Below, piece by piece: positions 24,934 to 33,887 of a stretch of 64,000 nucleotides of DNA. Position 1 is the first letter of the stretch. Each line of letters starts with the position of its first letter. The stretch lies in assembly GCF_014138265.1 (NCBI RefSeq), contig NZ_JACGXL010000001.1, forward strand, positions 876,525 through 940,524. Reading direction: 5' to 3'. Under the pieces are notes generated by a model, which saw nothing but the letters and a program-made list of their open reading frames with translations, searched no databases and was not told the origin of the DNA. The stretch is from Dokdonella fugitiva. Lineage in GTDB: Bacteria > Pseudomonadota > Gammaproteobacteria > Xanthomonadales > Rhodanobacteraceae. The position numbers and the translations under genes are program-made.

Positions 24934-25710
24934 ATGGAAACGAAACACGTCGTGGGCGGGCTGCTCGCCGCCGTCCTGCTGCTGTTCACCGTGCACTGGC
25001 TGCGCGATCCGCTGCGCACCGCCTTGCCGTTCGGCACGACCGACCTCTCGTCGGTGCAGGCGCAGCTGAAACGGTTGACGCCCGCGGATCGCGCGCTGGT
25101 CGAAGCCTACGTCAAGCGCAGCAACGGCGACGTGCTGCCGGCGAAGTTCGCCGACCCCGACCAGCCGTTCACCGCGCGCACGTTCGGCGACGCGATCGCG
25201 CTCGAGAAGGCGTGGAGCGTCAAGCGCGGCAAGATGGACGCCGAAGCCGCGCAGCGCCAGGCCGAACGCGACGCCGCGATGGCGCCGCTGCGCGACGCGG
25301 TCGAGGCCGGCGTCGCGCGCGCGGAAGTGCTCGCACCGAGCGACCTCGTCGCGCCACCGGATCCGTCGGCGCCGGTCAAGCAGGCGCTGCCGAGCGAGGA
25401 TGCGACGGTGTTCGTCGTCACCGTCTCGCTGCACAACCTCGGCAGCAAGACGATCACCGCCGTGCAGGGATCGCTCGAGGCGCACGACCGCGAAGCCTAC
25501 CTGCCGCTCGACCTCTGCTGGATCGATCTCGCCGATCGCGAGCCGATCGAACCGGCGAGCCGCGCGCAGGTCCGCTGCGCGAACCCGAACCGGCACGTCA
25601 GCGAACAGCAACGCGCGTTCATCGACGACGACTCGGGGCGCTTCACGCTCGTATGGAACCCGAAACGGGTCGTGTTCGCCGACGGCTCGGTGCTCGAGAG
25701 CGGGTTGTGA
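24934..25710 (+). CDS. Membrane-anchored hypothetical protein
   Basis: A 258-residue protein with one N-terminal transmembrane helix (VVGGLLAAVLLLFTVHWL) and a soluble remainder that should be periplasmic. The middle is helical and charged (EKAWSVKRGKMDAEAAQRQAERD) and the C-terminal part looks like an immunoglobulin-like beta-sandwich (VFVVTVSLHNLGSKTITAVQGSLEAHD). I do not recognise a defined family. GGGGGAA precedes the ATG. It is followed by a methyltransferase gene 55 bp downstream on the same strand. Confidence 0.7.
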   Translation: METKHVVGGLLAAVLLLFTVHWLRDPLRTALPFGTTDLSSVQAQLKRLTPADRALVEAYVKRSNGDVLPAKFADPDQPFTARTFGDAIALEKAWSVKRGKMDAEAAQRQAERDAAMAPLRDAVEAGVARAEVLAPSDLVAPPDPSAPVKQALPSEDATVFVVTVSLHNLGSKTITAVQGSLEAHDREAYLPLDLCWIDLADREPIEPASRAQVRCANPNRHVSEQQRAFIDDDSGRFTLVWNPKRVVFADGSVLESGL

Positions 25711-25765
25711 CGCGCGTGCGGCCGTTGCGGCCGGCATCGCCGCCTCGACGCCGCAGAGGATCCGC

Positions 25766-26653
25766 ATGACCCTGCCCCGCCACGCCCGCTACGACGGCCC
25801 CGTGCTCACGCGCGAGGTCGCCGACGCGATGCGCGCCGCATTCGCCGCGGGGCATGCGGCCTGGTCGGGTTCGTTCGATCTCGGCCGCAGCCGCGGCGAA
25901 GCGACGCTGTCGACGACGGCATGGCGCTGGCGCGATCGCGACTATCCGTGGCCCGACGCGCTCAAGGAACGCACGATCTACGTATGGGACGGCGCGGCCT
26001 TCGTCGCCGCGCACCGCTACGACGGCGCGCTCATCAAGCTCGTGCCGACCGAATGGGGCGCGCCGACGTTCGAGATCGACGGCATCAAGATGCTGCCGAC
26101 GTCGCAGCTGTCGCCGTATGCCGACGCGCAGCGCAAAGTGGCGCTGGTCGCGCCGCGTGGCAAGCACGTGCTCGACACGTGCGGCGGCCTCGGCTACTTC
26201 GCGCGCGCCTGCCTCGAGGACGGCGTCGGCAGCGTGCACTCGTTCGAGAAGAACGCGGACGTGCTCTGGCTGCGCAGCCTCAACCCGTGGTCGCCCGATG
26301 TCGCCGACGACGACGCGCGCGGCCGCCTGCTGCTCGAGCATGCGGACGTGTCGACGCGGATCGGCACGCTGCCCGACGCCGCCTACGACGCGATCCTGCA
26401 CGACCCGCCGCGGTTCGGCATCGCCGGCGAGCTCTATTCGCAGGCGTTCTACGACGAACTCGCCCGCGTGCTGCGTCCGCGCGGGCGCCTGTTCCACTAC
26501 ACCGGCACACCGAACCGCAAGACGAGCGGGCGCGACGTGCCGCTCGAAGTCGCGCGGCGGCTCGCCAAGGCGGGCTTCGCCACCGAGCTCGCGCTCGACG
26601 GCGTGCTCGCGAGCAGGGCGCCGGGCACGCGCGCCGCGTCGCGCGCGCGCTGA
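25766..26653 (+). CDS. SAM-dependent methyltransferase-like protein
   Basis: A 295-residue protein with a Rossmann methyltransferase core. The SAM-binding motif is VLDTCGGLGYFARACLE near residue 135, and motif IV is DAILHDPPRF followed by LYSQAFYDELARVLRPRGRLFHYTG. This set resembles the predicted methyltransferases of the COG2521 type and the spermidine-synthase superfamily. The DPPRF motif hints at modification of a base or small molecule, but the substrate is not known. The N-terminal 100 residues form a separate beta-rich domain. Confidence 0.8.
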   Translation: MTLPRHARYDGPVLTREVADAMRAAFAAGHAAWSGSFDLGRSRGEATLSTTAWRWRDRDYPWPDALKERTIYVWDGAAFVAAHRYDGALIKLVPTEWGAPTFEIDGIKMLPTSQLSPYADAQRKVALVAPRGKHVLDTCGGLGYFARACLEDGVGSVHSFEKNADVLWLRSLNPWSPDVADDDARGRLLLEHADVSTRIGTLPDAAYDAILHDPPRFGIAGELYSQAFYDELARVLRPRGRLFHYTGTPNRKTSGRDVPLEVARRLAKAGFATELALDGVLASRAPGTRAASRAR

Positions 26654-26660
26654 GCACGCA

Positions 26661-27212
26661 TCATCCTTTCGGCCAGCCGACCGCGAGGTCGAAGGTGACG
26701 TCGCAGCTCATGTCGGTGTCGTTCATCGGCGCCTCGCGTGCTTCGGTCGTCACCGCGCCACTCATGCGCGCGGCACCCTTCGTCGTGAACGCGACGTGGC
26801 CGTTGCCGCCGTCGAGCCCGGTCAGCGTGCCGTCGGGGGCGACGTACATGAGGTTGACGATCGTCGCCATGTCGAGCTCGCCGCCGGTGTGCGCGATCTC
26901 CATCCAGCCGGCCGCGGTCGCGCCGCGCTGCGCTTCGACGGCGTCGCCGCGCGGGCTCGTGAACGTGCTTTCGCCGGGTGCCGCGGCGCATGCGCTGCAT
27001 TTCGCGAGCGCACCGCGATCGAGCGGCTTCGCGGTCAGGTAGATCGTCGTCGTGACGACGCCCTGCGCGTCGCGCGCGTCCTGGAACGCGATGCCGTCGG
27101 TGAAGGCGAGGCGCTTGCCGTCGCGTTCGCACCACCCCTTCACCGAATCGGCACGGGCGGGCGATGCAAGCACGAGCAGGAGCATGGGCAGGAAGGCGGA
27201 GACGATGCGCAT
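26661..27212 (-). CDS. Exported hypothetical protein
   Basis: A 183-residue protein with a signal peptide (FLPMLLLVLASPARA). The mature part has four cysteines (KGWCERDG, KCSACAAAPG, MSCDVTF), so disulfides in the periplasm are likely. Weak beta-barrel character appears in the second half (YVAPDGTLTGLDGGNGHVAFTT). No family is recognised. It is convergent with the methyltransferase gene, 7 bp apart. Confidence 0.68.
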   Translation of the reverse strand: MRIVSAFLPMLLLVLASPARADSVKGWCERDGKRLAFTDGIAFQDARDAQGVVTTTIYLTAKPLDRGALAKCSACAAAPGESTFTSPRGDAVEAQRGATAAGWMEIAHTGGELDMATIVNLMYVAPDGTLTGLDGGNGHVAFTTKGAARMSGAVTTEAREAPMNDTDMSCDVTFDLAVGWPKG

Positions 27213-27337
27213 GGGGGAGTCCGGTCGCGATCCCCGGCGGGGACCTCTTCTATCGGCACGCACGAAGGCGACGACGCGGGCCACTCGAGGTGCGCGGGCG
27301 AACCCGCGCCGTGCCGGACATACGTCCCGGCAGCATG

Positions 27338-28291
27338 TCACGGCGCCTCGTGCCGACGCGGCTGCGCGCGTTGTGGCGCGGCTTCGCCCGGCTCGAAGCC
27401 GTCGTCGAAGATCGCTTCCGGGTTCGGCACGAACGCGAGGAACGTACCGCCCGAGATGCCGCCGTCGGCCCCGTCGGCGAGGGTGCCGAGCAGCGCGCCG
27501 GTGGCGCGGTCGTAGCGGCGCACGCGATTGCCGGCGAGCACGAGCAGGCTGCCGTCGGGCGCGACGGCGAGGCCGGTCGGCCGGTTCAACCCGCTCACGA
27601 GCGTGCCGACGAAGGCGCCGGTCGCGGCATCGAAGCGGTAGATCGCGCCGCTGCCCTCGCCGCCGACGAGGATCGTCGCGCCTTCGTCGACGATGCCGCG
27701 CGTCTCGAACAGGCCGCCGCTGCCGCTCGCCACGAACGCGGCCTGCACCTGCGCGGTCGCAGGGTCGATGCGCGCGACGCTGCTCGAATCGTAGCCGGGC
27801 ACGTAGAGCAGGCCCGCGTCGCTCATCATCAGGCCGTTGTCGGCGCCGAGCAGGCCGCTGTCGGTCGGCAGCAGCGTGCCGATCACCGAGCCGTCGAGCG
27901 GATCGAGTTCGAGCACGCGGCTGGTGCCGTAGCTCGCGACGTAGACGCGACCGTCGCTGCCGAACGCGAGGCCGGTCGGGTCGACGTCGGCGTCGAGCTG
28001 GGCGAACACGTCGACGAACGCGTAGCCGGCATGCGGGCGGTAGCGCTGGACCTGGTCGTCCCGCTCGCTGACGACGTAGAGCAGCCCGTCGGTCGGGTTC
28101 ACGCGTACCGCCTGCGCGCCGTGGACATGCCCTTCCTGCTCGAGCTGGCGCAGGAACGCGCCGCTGCAGGCGTCGTAGATCGCGACGTTGTCCGAGAAGT
28201 AGCCGCTCACGAGCAGGTGCCAGGCACAGGTCGCCTGCGCGCTCGGCGTCACGAACGGCAGCAGCAGGGCGGCGGCGATGCGGATCGACAT
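27338..28291 (-). CDS. Exported NHL/YncE-like beta-propeller with near-C-terminal FDDGFE tag
   Basis: A 317-residue protein with a signal peptide (IAAALLLPFVTPSAQAT) and a six-bladed propeller of YncE or NHL type (HLLVSGYFSDNVAIYDACSG, GLAFGSDGRVYVASYGTSRVLELD, LGADNGLMMSDAGLLYVPGYD, RGIVDEGATILVGGEGSG). The tag AIFDDGFEPGEA comes before a 17-residue Arg-, Pro- and Ala-rich tail. It is a close paralogue of the gene at 49456-50739, which has another C-terminal domain instead of the tag. Both have a purine-rich tract on the coding strand upstream. Confidence 0.87.
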   Translation of the reverse strand: MSIRIAAALLLPFVTPSAQATCAWHLLVSGYFSDNVAIYDACSGAFLRQLEQEGHVHGAQAVRVNPTDGLLYVVSERDDQVQRYRPHAGYAFVDVFAQLDADVDPTGLAFGSDGRVYVASYGTSRVLELDPLDGSVIGTLLPTDSGLLGADNGLMMSDAGLLYVPGYDSSSVARIDPATAQVQAAFVASGSGGLFETRGIVDEGATILVGGEGSGAIYRFDAATGAFVGTLVSGLNRPTGLAVAPDGSLLVLAGNRVRRYDRATGALLGTLADGADGGISGGTFLAFVPNPEAIFDDGFEPGEAAPQRAQPRRHEAP

Positions 28292-28435
28292 GGCGGTTTC
28301 CTCCGGCAGGGGCCAGCACGGTGGTCGTCGCCGCATCGAAGGTCCTTCGCGCGCGCCCGGCCATTCCTCCTTTTTTTCTCCTTTCCAGCGGCCTGCGTTG
28401 CGAGCCGGCGCTCCATGCTTGCTAGCATGCCGCGC

Positions 28436-30520
28436 ATGGACGACCCGGCCCCGCCCGCGACCGCGTACCGCTTCCTCGACTGGCGTTACGAGCCCGCGCA
28501 TCGCCGCCTCGTCGGCGCCACCGGCGAGATCCGCCTGAAGCCGCTGCTCGATCGCCTGCTGCGGCGCCTGCTCGACGAGCCGGATACGGTGCTCGCCCGC
28601 GAGCGCCTGATCGAGGAGGTCTGGACGCGTCGCGAAGTCAACGACGAAGTGCTGTCACGGGCGATCGCCGAACTGCGCGGCCTGCTCGGCGACGATGCGC
28701 GCGCGCCGCGCTACGTCGAAACGCTGTCGAAGGGCGGCTACCGCTGGATCGCGCCCGTCGAGCACATCGGCGCCACGGCGTCCGCCACGAATGCGAGCGA
28801 ACCCGGCGCGCAAGCGTCGCCGCGACGCCTTGGCCTCGTCGCTGCGGCACTCGCCGTCGTCGCGCTGCTCGCTGCGTTCGCCGCTTGGCGCCATGCGCGC
28901 GAACGCGCCGCGAGCCCCGCGGCGCTCGCGGTCAACCTGCTCGGCGCGCATCCGCTCGCGAGCGACCCGCGCCTCGAGTACGACGCGCGCTTCGATCCGG
29001 CCGGACGCGTCGCCTACGTGCGCAGCGCGAACGACAGCGACGCGAGCGAGCTCGTGCTGGTCGACCCCAAGAGCCGCGCCGAGCGGGTTCTGTGGCAGGA
29101 CGCGAGTGCATTGCGCCATCCGGCGCCGTCGCCGGATGGTCGCGAGATCGCCTTCACGCGCTACACCCGCGAAGGCTGCGAACTCTGGAGCGTCGCGCTG
29201 GTCGACCTGCAGCGCACGCGCCTCGGCGACTGCGCGGCGTCGCCGCAGGGCGGGCCCGAATGGGTCGACGGCGGCGACGCGCTCGTCCTCACCGGCGCCG
29301 CCGTCGATGCCGCGCACGCGCCGGGCCTCGTGCTGCTCGATCGCCGCCGCGGCACGCGCCGCGTGCTCACGACGCCGGACGTCGCCGAAGGCGCGCACGT
29401 CGACGCGCGCCTGTCGCCCGACCGCACGCGGCTCGTGTACGCGAGCCGGCACAGCGGCGAGGAGCAGCTCTGGCAGACCGACTGGCCCGACCTGCGCGAG
29501 CGCCGCGCGCTGCTCAAGCGCACGGAACCCGCCTACGGACACGCCTTCGAGCCCGACGGTGACGCGCTCTGGGTCGCCGGCGACCTCACCCTCTATCGCG
29601 CGCTGCATCGCCTGCGCGCGGGGCGCGGGCCCGAACTCATCGGCGGGCGCGGCGCGCTGTCGATCGATCTCGCGCCGGACGGCGCCGCGGTGTGGTCGGA
29701 AGCGAACTACGACGCCGACGTCTGGCTGCGCGCGAGCGCGGACGCGCCATGGATCGCGATCGCACGCTCGAATCGCTACGAGTCGCAGCCGGAGTTCTCC
29801 GCCGACGGTGCGCGCATCGCGCTGATCAGCAACCGCAACGGCGCCGAAAGCGTGCTCGTGGTCGACCGCCGCGACGGCCACGTGCGGCCGCTCGCGCTCG
29901 ATCCCGCATTCCGATGGGTGCGCCCGACGTGGTCGATGCGCGGCGACGCGCTCGTCATCACCGCGTACGAGGAACGCCGCACGCGCCTGTACCGCTATCC
30001 ACTCGACGGCGACGTCGCGACCCCGATCGCGGGTGTCGAGGCGGACGCGTTCCTCGGCGTCGAACTCGCCGATCGCCTCGTCTACCTCGGTGGCCACGGC
30101 AACAGTCGCCCGCTGATGCAGCTGCGCGTGGGTGCCGCGGCCGGCGAACGCGTCGGCATCGACGCGGTGACGACCTACCGCGCGTCGCAGGACTGGGTCG
30201 TCTGGCGCGCGCAGGGGTCGACCAACCTGCATGCCGCACGCTGGTCCGCGCCGGGCGCCGTGCGCGAGATCGCGAGCGACGACGACGGCGAAGCCTTCAC
30301 GATCACGCGCGACGTGGTCACCTGGCTCGACCACGGCGCGCTGTGGCGCGCGACCCTGCCCGACGGCATCCCCGAGAAGATCGCGAGCGACCGCGTGCCG
30401 AACGGCAACGGGCCGAGTCTCGCCGCGAGCGCCGACGGTGCGCTCGCGCTGGTCACGCTGACGTCGCTGAGCATCGACCTCATGATCGCGGACGCGGCGC
30501 TGCCGGCCGCGTCGCGCTGA
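28436..30520 (+). CDS. CadC-like winged-helix regulator with TM helix and TolB/WD-like propeller
   Basis: A 694-residue protein. An N-terminal winged-helix domain (residues 15-100: LKPLLDRLLRRLLDEPDTVLARERL, VNDEVLSRAIAELRGLLGDD, LSKGGYRWIAP) is followed by one transmembrane helix near 130-150 (RLGLVAAALAVVALLAAF). The outer domain is a TolB/DPP-like propeller with blades such as PSPDGREIAFTRYT, LSPDRTRLVYASRHS and FSADGARIALISNRN. It is a membrane-bound one-component regulator with an envelope sensor. ATGs at 28415 and 28427 are alternatives; none has a good ribosome-binding site. It is divergent from the propeller gene at 28291. Confidence 0.86.
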   Translation: MDDPAPPATAYRFLDWRYEPAHRRLVGATGEIRLKPLLDRLLRRLLDEPDTVLARERLIEEVWTRREVNDEVLSRAIAELRGLLGDDARAPRYVETLSKGGYRWIAPVEHIGATASATNASEPGAQASPRRLGLVAAALAVVALLAAFAAWRHARERAASPAALAVNLLGAHPLASDPRLEYDARFDPAGRVAYVRSANDSDASELVLVDPKSRAERVLWQDASALRHPAPSPDGREIAFTRYTREGCELWSVALVDLQRTRLGDCAASPQGGPEWVDGGDALVLTGAAVDAAHAPGLVLLDRRRGTRRVLTTPDVAEGAHVDARLSPDRTRLVYASRHSGEEQLWQTDWPDLRERRALLKRTEPAYGHAFEPDGDALWVAGDLTLYRALHRLRAGRGPELIGGRGALSIDLAPDGAAVWSEANYDADVWLRASADAPWIAIARSNRYESQPEFSADGARIALISNRNGAESVLVVDRRDGHVRPLALDPAFRWVRPTWSMRGDALVITAYEERRTRLYRYPLDGDVATPIAGVEADAFLGVELADRLVYLGGHGNSRPLMQLRVGAAAGERVGIDAVTTYRASQDWVVWRAQGSTNLHAARWSAPGAVREIASDDDGEAFTITRDVVTWLDHGALWRATLPDGIPEKIASDRVPNGNGPSLAASADGALALVTLTSLSIDLMIADAALPAASR

Positions 30521-30637
30521 ATCCCGGCATACTCCGGATCAAGTTTTCCGTACTCGGCGTCGCCCGCGCGCGAACGCGCGCAGGCACAGTACGTCCACGG
30601 CGCGACGCCGCATCCCCCATCCCCAAGGAGTCCGATC

Positions 30638-31063
30638 ATGTCCATCGAAAAAATCCTCTACGTCGGCGAAGCCACCGCCACCGGCGGCCGCGAAGGCCAG
30701 GCTGCCTCGACCGACGGCGCGCTCGACGTCAAACTGTCGACGCCGCGCGAGCTCGGCGGTGGCGGCGGTAGCGGCACCAATCCCGAGCAGCTGTTCGCCG
30801 CGGGCTATTCGGCCTGCTTCCTCGGCGCACTCAAGTTCGTCGCGGGCAAGCAGAAGGTCACGCTGCCGGCCGACACGACCGTGACCGGCCGCGTCGGCAT
30901 CGGCCCGATCCCGACCGGCTTCGGCATCGAGGCGCAGCTGACGATCCGCGTGCCCGGCCTGCCGCGCGAGCAGGTGCAGGCGCTCGTCGAACAGGCGCAC
31001 CAGGTCTGCCCGTATTCGAACGCGACGCGGGGCAACATCGACGTGACCCTCGCGGTCGCGTGA
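30638..31063 (+). CDS. ohr: Organic hydroperoxide resistance protein Ohr
   Basis: A 141-residue OsmC/Ohr-family thiol peroxidase that reduces organic hydroperoxides with lipoylated protein as the electron donor. The peroxidatic cysteine is in [11 protein letters not shown] and the resolving cysteine in [12 protein letters not shown], with the Arg and Glu of the active site in [29 protein letters not shown] precedes the ATG. No ohrR regulator gene is visible in the window. The stop codon overlaps the start of the next gene by four bases (GTGA). Confidence 0.95.
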   Translation: MSIEKILYVGEATATGGREGQAASTDGALDVKLSTPRELGGGGGSGTNPEQLFAAGYSACFLGALKFVAGKQKVTLPADTTVTGRVGIGPIPTGFGIEAQLTIRVPGLPREQVQALVEQAHQVCPYSNATRGNIDVTLAVA

Positions 31064-32469
31064 GCGGAGCGGTGATCCCGCGCACGCGCGCGCATCGCGC
31101 GGACGAGCGATCGCGAGACGTGCGATCGCGAGGACTCGCGTGGCGCGCGTTCGATCTCGGTTTCGGCGGCGCGCTCGCCCTCGCGGGCGCGCTGCTCGCC
31201 TGGAGCGGCGTGGAGTCGGCGATCGCCTGGCGCGATCCACAGCTCGGCGGCCCGGCCCCGGCCGGGCAGGCATGGCGCTGGCATCGTGCGCTGACGCCCG
31301 CGTACGAGCGCTGGGCGCGCGAGCGGTCGGCCGACGCGCGCGCGGCGCGCCTGCCGATCGACGACATCGCAGGCACCGAATGGCCGCTGTTCGGTTCGGT
31401 GTACTACCTGCGCGCGACGGAGAACCTCGATCGCGCCTGGCAGCGAGCGCCCGACGGTCCGCGGCCGCGCGAGTACGCGCGCGGCGCGATCGACGCCTGC
31501 GCCGACCTGCTCGCAGATCCCGTGCAGGCGCACTGGGTGATGCAGCACTGGGGCGAGCGCGACTATCTGGATCGCGAGGACGTGTTCTACCGCATGATGC
31601 TCGTCGACGGGCTCGCGACGCAGTGGCGCCTGCTCGGCGCGTCGCCGCACGCCGAACTCCTGCGCGCGCAGGTCGACGCGTTTGCGAACGAGTTGTCCGC
31701 GTCCGCCGACGGCCTCCTCGCCGACTACCCGTCGCAGACGTTCCCGGCCGACGTCGCCGCGGCATGGCACGCGATCCGCCGCGCCGACGAAGTGCTCGGC
31801 ACCGACCACCGTGCAGCGGCCGACGTCGCGCGCCGCGGCTTCGTCGACGCGATGGCACCCGACGGCGAACTGCCACCGTACGCGTGGTTCGGCGATCCGC
31901 CGCGGCCGACGCCCGTGCGCGGTTCGGCCAACGCGTGGCTGCTGCATCACGCGCCGTTCCTCTGGCCCGATCTCGCGCGGACGTGGTCGCGCGCGAACGA
32001 CCGCCGCTACTGGGTGCCGTCGCGCTGGCTCGGCGGATACCGCGAATACGATGCGCGCGCGTCGGACATGGATTCCGGCGACATCGACTCCGGACCGATC
32101 GTCGCCGGCATCGGCACGGCCGCGAGCGCGTTCGGCATCGGCGCCGCGCGCAGCGTCGGCGACACCGGGCGTGCGCGCACGCTCGCGCTGCAGGCGGTCG
32201 CGCTGAGCATGCCGTTGCCGAATGGCCGCCTGCTGCTGCCGCGCCTCGCGTCCGACGCGACCGACGCGCCGCTGCTCGGCGAGGCGGCGCTGCTCTACAA
32301 CCTCACGCAACCGCCCGCGCCCGGCTTCGACGCCGCGACCGCCCCCGTCGAGGCGACCCCGCGAGGGTTCTGGCTCGTGCTCGCGCTGCAGATGCTCGGC
32401 GGCCTGTTCCTGCTCCGCCGCGGCGCCCTGCGCATCGCGCGTGCGACGCGCCGTCGCGCACCCGTGTGA
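31060..32469 (+). CDS. Membrane protein of unknown function, coupled to ohr
   Basis: A 469-residue protein starting GTG inside the ohr stop (GTGA overlap). A transmembrane helix lies near residues 30-50 ([18 protein letters not shown]) and another near the C-terminus ([16 protein letters not shown]). The part between is rich in Trp, Tyr and Arg and probably all helical, with [34 protein letters not shown] and [17 protein letters not shown]. The pattern recalls alpha/alpha-toroid enzymes such as linalool dehydratase-like proteins, but that is a weak resemblance and I do not assign it. A role linked to peroxide stress would be guessed only from position. Confidence 0.65.
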   Translation: MSGAVIPRTRAHRADERSRDVRSRGLAWRAFDLGFGGALALAGALLAWSGVESAIAWRDPQLGGPAPAGQAWRWHRALTPAYERWARERSADARAARLPIDDIAGTEWPLFGSVYYLRATENLDRAWQRAPDGPRPREYARGAIDACADLLADPVQAHWVMQHWGERDYLDREDVFYRMMLVDGLATQWRLLGASPHAELLRAQVDAFANELSASADGLLADYPSQTFPADVAAAWHAIRRADEVLGTDHRAAADVARRGFVDAMAPDGELPPYAWFGDPPRPTPVRGSANAWLLHHAPFLWPDLARTWSRANDRRYWVPSRWLGGYREYDARASDMDSGDIDSGPIVAGIGTAASAFGIGAARSVGDTGRARTLALQAVALSMPLPNGRLLLPRLASDATDAPLLGEAALLYNLTQPPAPGFDAATAPVEATPRGFWLVLALQMLGGLFLLRRGALRIARATRRRAPV

Positions 32470-32475
32470 GGCGCG

Positions 32476-33057
32476 TCAGCGTACGCGCTCGAGCGTCTGC
32501 ACCCAGTTCGTTTCCCAGGTCTTGCCGCCGTCGGGCGAGTACGCCTGTTCCCAGTGCGCGCCCGTCCGGGTGATCCGCGACCAGGTGAAGCGCACCTTGA
32601 TCGGCTGGCCGCGCAGCGTGTCGTCCGCGTAGAACGTACCGACACCATCGACGAACCGGCCCTTGACCGGCGGATCGAGGTTGCCGAACGGGTTGCGGCC
32701 GTCGATCCACCAGATCGCCCACTGGCCCGTCTTCGGGTCGTAGGTGCGCGGCGCTACACCGCGGTAGATGCCGGTCGGCAGGTTGAACACCGTGTCGTCC
32801 ACGTTCGCGCGTCCTTCCATGAGCGGCCACGAGTGGATCGTGCCGTCGAACTCGTACCAGTCGTGGCTGCCCGCGAGGACCTCCTTGAGGCGGCGGCTGT
32901 GCACGCGCCATTCGCCGACGAGGAAATCGAAATCGTGCAGGCCGCTCATGTCCTCCTTGACGACCGGCTTGGGCACGTCCTGCGATGCCCACGCGCCGGG
33001 TACCGGCGCGAGCGCCGCAGCGATCGTCAATCCGAAGGCGATGCTGAACGGTTTCAT
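32476..33057 (-). CDS. Exported DUF1579-like protein
   Basis: A 193-residue protein with a signal peptide (IAFGLTIAAALAPVPGAWA). The mature part begins DFDFLVGEWRVHSRRL and continues with WPLMEGRANVDD, YRGVAPRTYDPKTGQWAIWWIDGRNP and FTWSRITRTGAHWEQAYSPDGGKTWETNW. This order resembles DUF1579 and related lipocalin-like exported proteins that may bind a small hydrophobic ligand. The exact function is unknown. It is convergent with the gene at 31060, separated by 6 bp. Confidence 0.78.
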   Translation of the reverse strand: MKPFSIAFGLTIAAALAPVPGAWASQDVPKPVVKEDMSGLHDFDFLVGEWRVHSRRLKEVLAGSHDWYEFDGTIHSWPLMEGRANVDDTVFNLPTGIYRGVAPRTYDPKTGQWAIWWIDGRNPFGNLDPPVKGRFVDGVGTFYADDTLRGQPIKVRFTWSRITRTGAHWEQAYSPDGGKTWETNWVQTLERVR

Positions 33058-33244
33058 CTTCCACCTCGCGCGGCCGAAGGACCGCGCCACTATGGCATGT
33101 CCGCGCGGCGCGTACAGGGCCGAGGATTGCGCGTACCACCCGAACCGCCGGCCCACCGCCCCCCGGCTCCGGCCGATACGGCGCCGCCCGGCGCGCGAGC
33201 CCGATGCGCTAGACTGCCCGTGGCTCGTCCGTGAAGGGGAACGG

Positions 33245-33883
33245 ATGCACGTCGGCATGCCAGCAATCGCTGCGTGGATGCTCGTTTCGACGGTCGCGAC
33301 GGCCGCCGAGCTCGATGTCGTCGTCGTCGACGCACGCGGCGCGCCCGCCGAGGACGCCGTCGTCAGCCTGCACGGTGGCGACGCACCCCCACCGCGCGCG
33401 GCGGTCACGCGCGAGATCGACCAGCGCAACGAGACCTTCATCCCCTACGTGGAGGTGTTCCGGCCCGGCGACCGCGTGGTGTTCCGCAACAGCGATCGCA
33501 CGCGCCACCACGTCTATTCGTTCGCGCCGGCGAAGTCGTTCGAGTTCGTCATCGCGCCCGGCGGCGATACACCCGCGGTCGTGCTCGATCGCGTCGGCGA
33601 GATCGCCGTCGGCTGCAACATCCACGACCGCATGATCACCCACCTGTACGTGTCGGACGCGCCGTGGGTCGCGAAATCCGATGCGCAGGGCCATGCCGTG
33701 TTCCGCGGCCTGCCGAACAGCCGCTACGAGGTGCGCGTGTGGCATCCGCAACTGCGGCCGGGCAAGGCCGAGCCCGAACAGGCCGTCGACGTCGCCGGCG
33801 ACACCGCGACCTTGCGCTTCTCGCTGCCGCTGCTCGCCGACCCGCGGCCCGATCCCGCCGACAACGAGCGCGCGCGCTACTGA
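33245..33883 (+). CDS. Periplasmic cupredoxin-domain protein
   Basis: A 212-residue protein with a signal peptide (MPAIAAWMLVSTVATA). The mature part has a cupredoxin fold with likely type-1 copper ligands His88 or His89 (DRTRHHVYSF), Cys124, His127 and Met130 (VGCNIHDRM). Close relatives are annotated as methylamine-utilisation or plastocyanin-like proteins. A carboxypeptidase-regulatory-like strand pattern follows (FRGLPNSRYEVRVWHP). GAAGGGGA lies upstream of the ATG. Four bases separate it from the c-di-GMP sensor gene; together with the outer-membrane gene it forms a coupled trio. Confidence 0.88.
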   Translation: MHVGMPAIAAWMLVSTVATAAELDVVVVDARGAPAEDAVVSLHGGDAPPPRAAVTREIDQRNETFIPYVEVFRPGDRVVFRNSDRTRHHVYSFAPAKSFEFVIAPGGDTPAVVLDRVGEIAVGCNIHDRMITHLYVSDAPWVAKSDAQGHAVFRGLPNSRYEVRVWHPQLRPGKAEPEQAVDVAGDTATLRFSLPLLADPRPDPADNERARY

Positions 33884-33887
33884 CACC

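Noticed and set aside
28414-28429. CATGCT-TGCT-AGCATG dyad at the start of the 28436 regulator gene
   Set aside because: Only 6-bp arms that coincide with possible start codons; not enough to call an operator.
30566-30581. GCGCGCG-AA-CGCGCGC hairpin upstream of ohr
   Set aside because: Low-complexity GC repeat with a 2-nt loop; common by chance at this composition and no terminator context.
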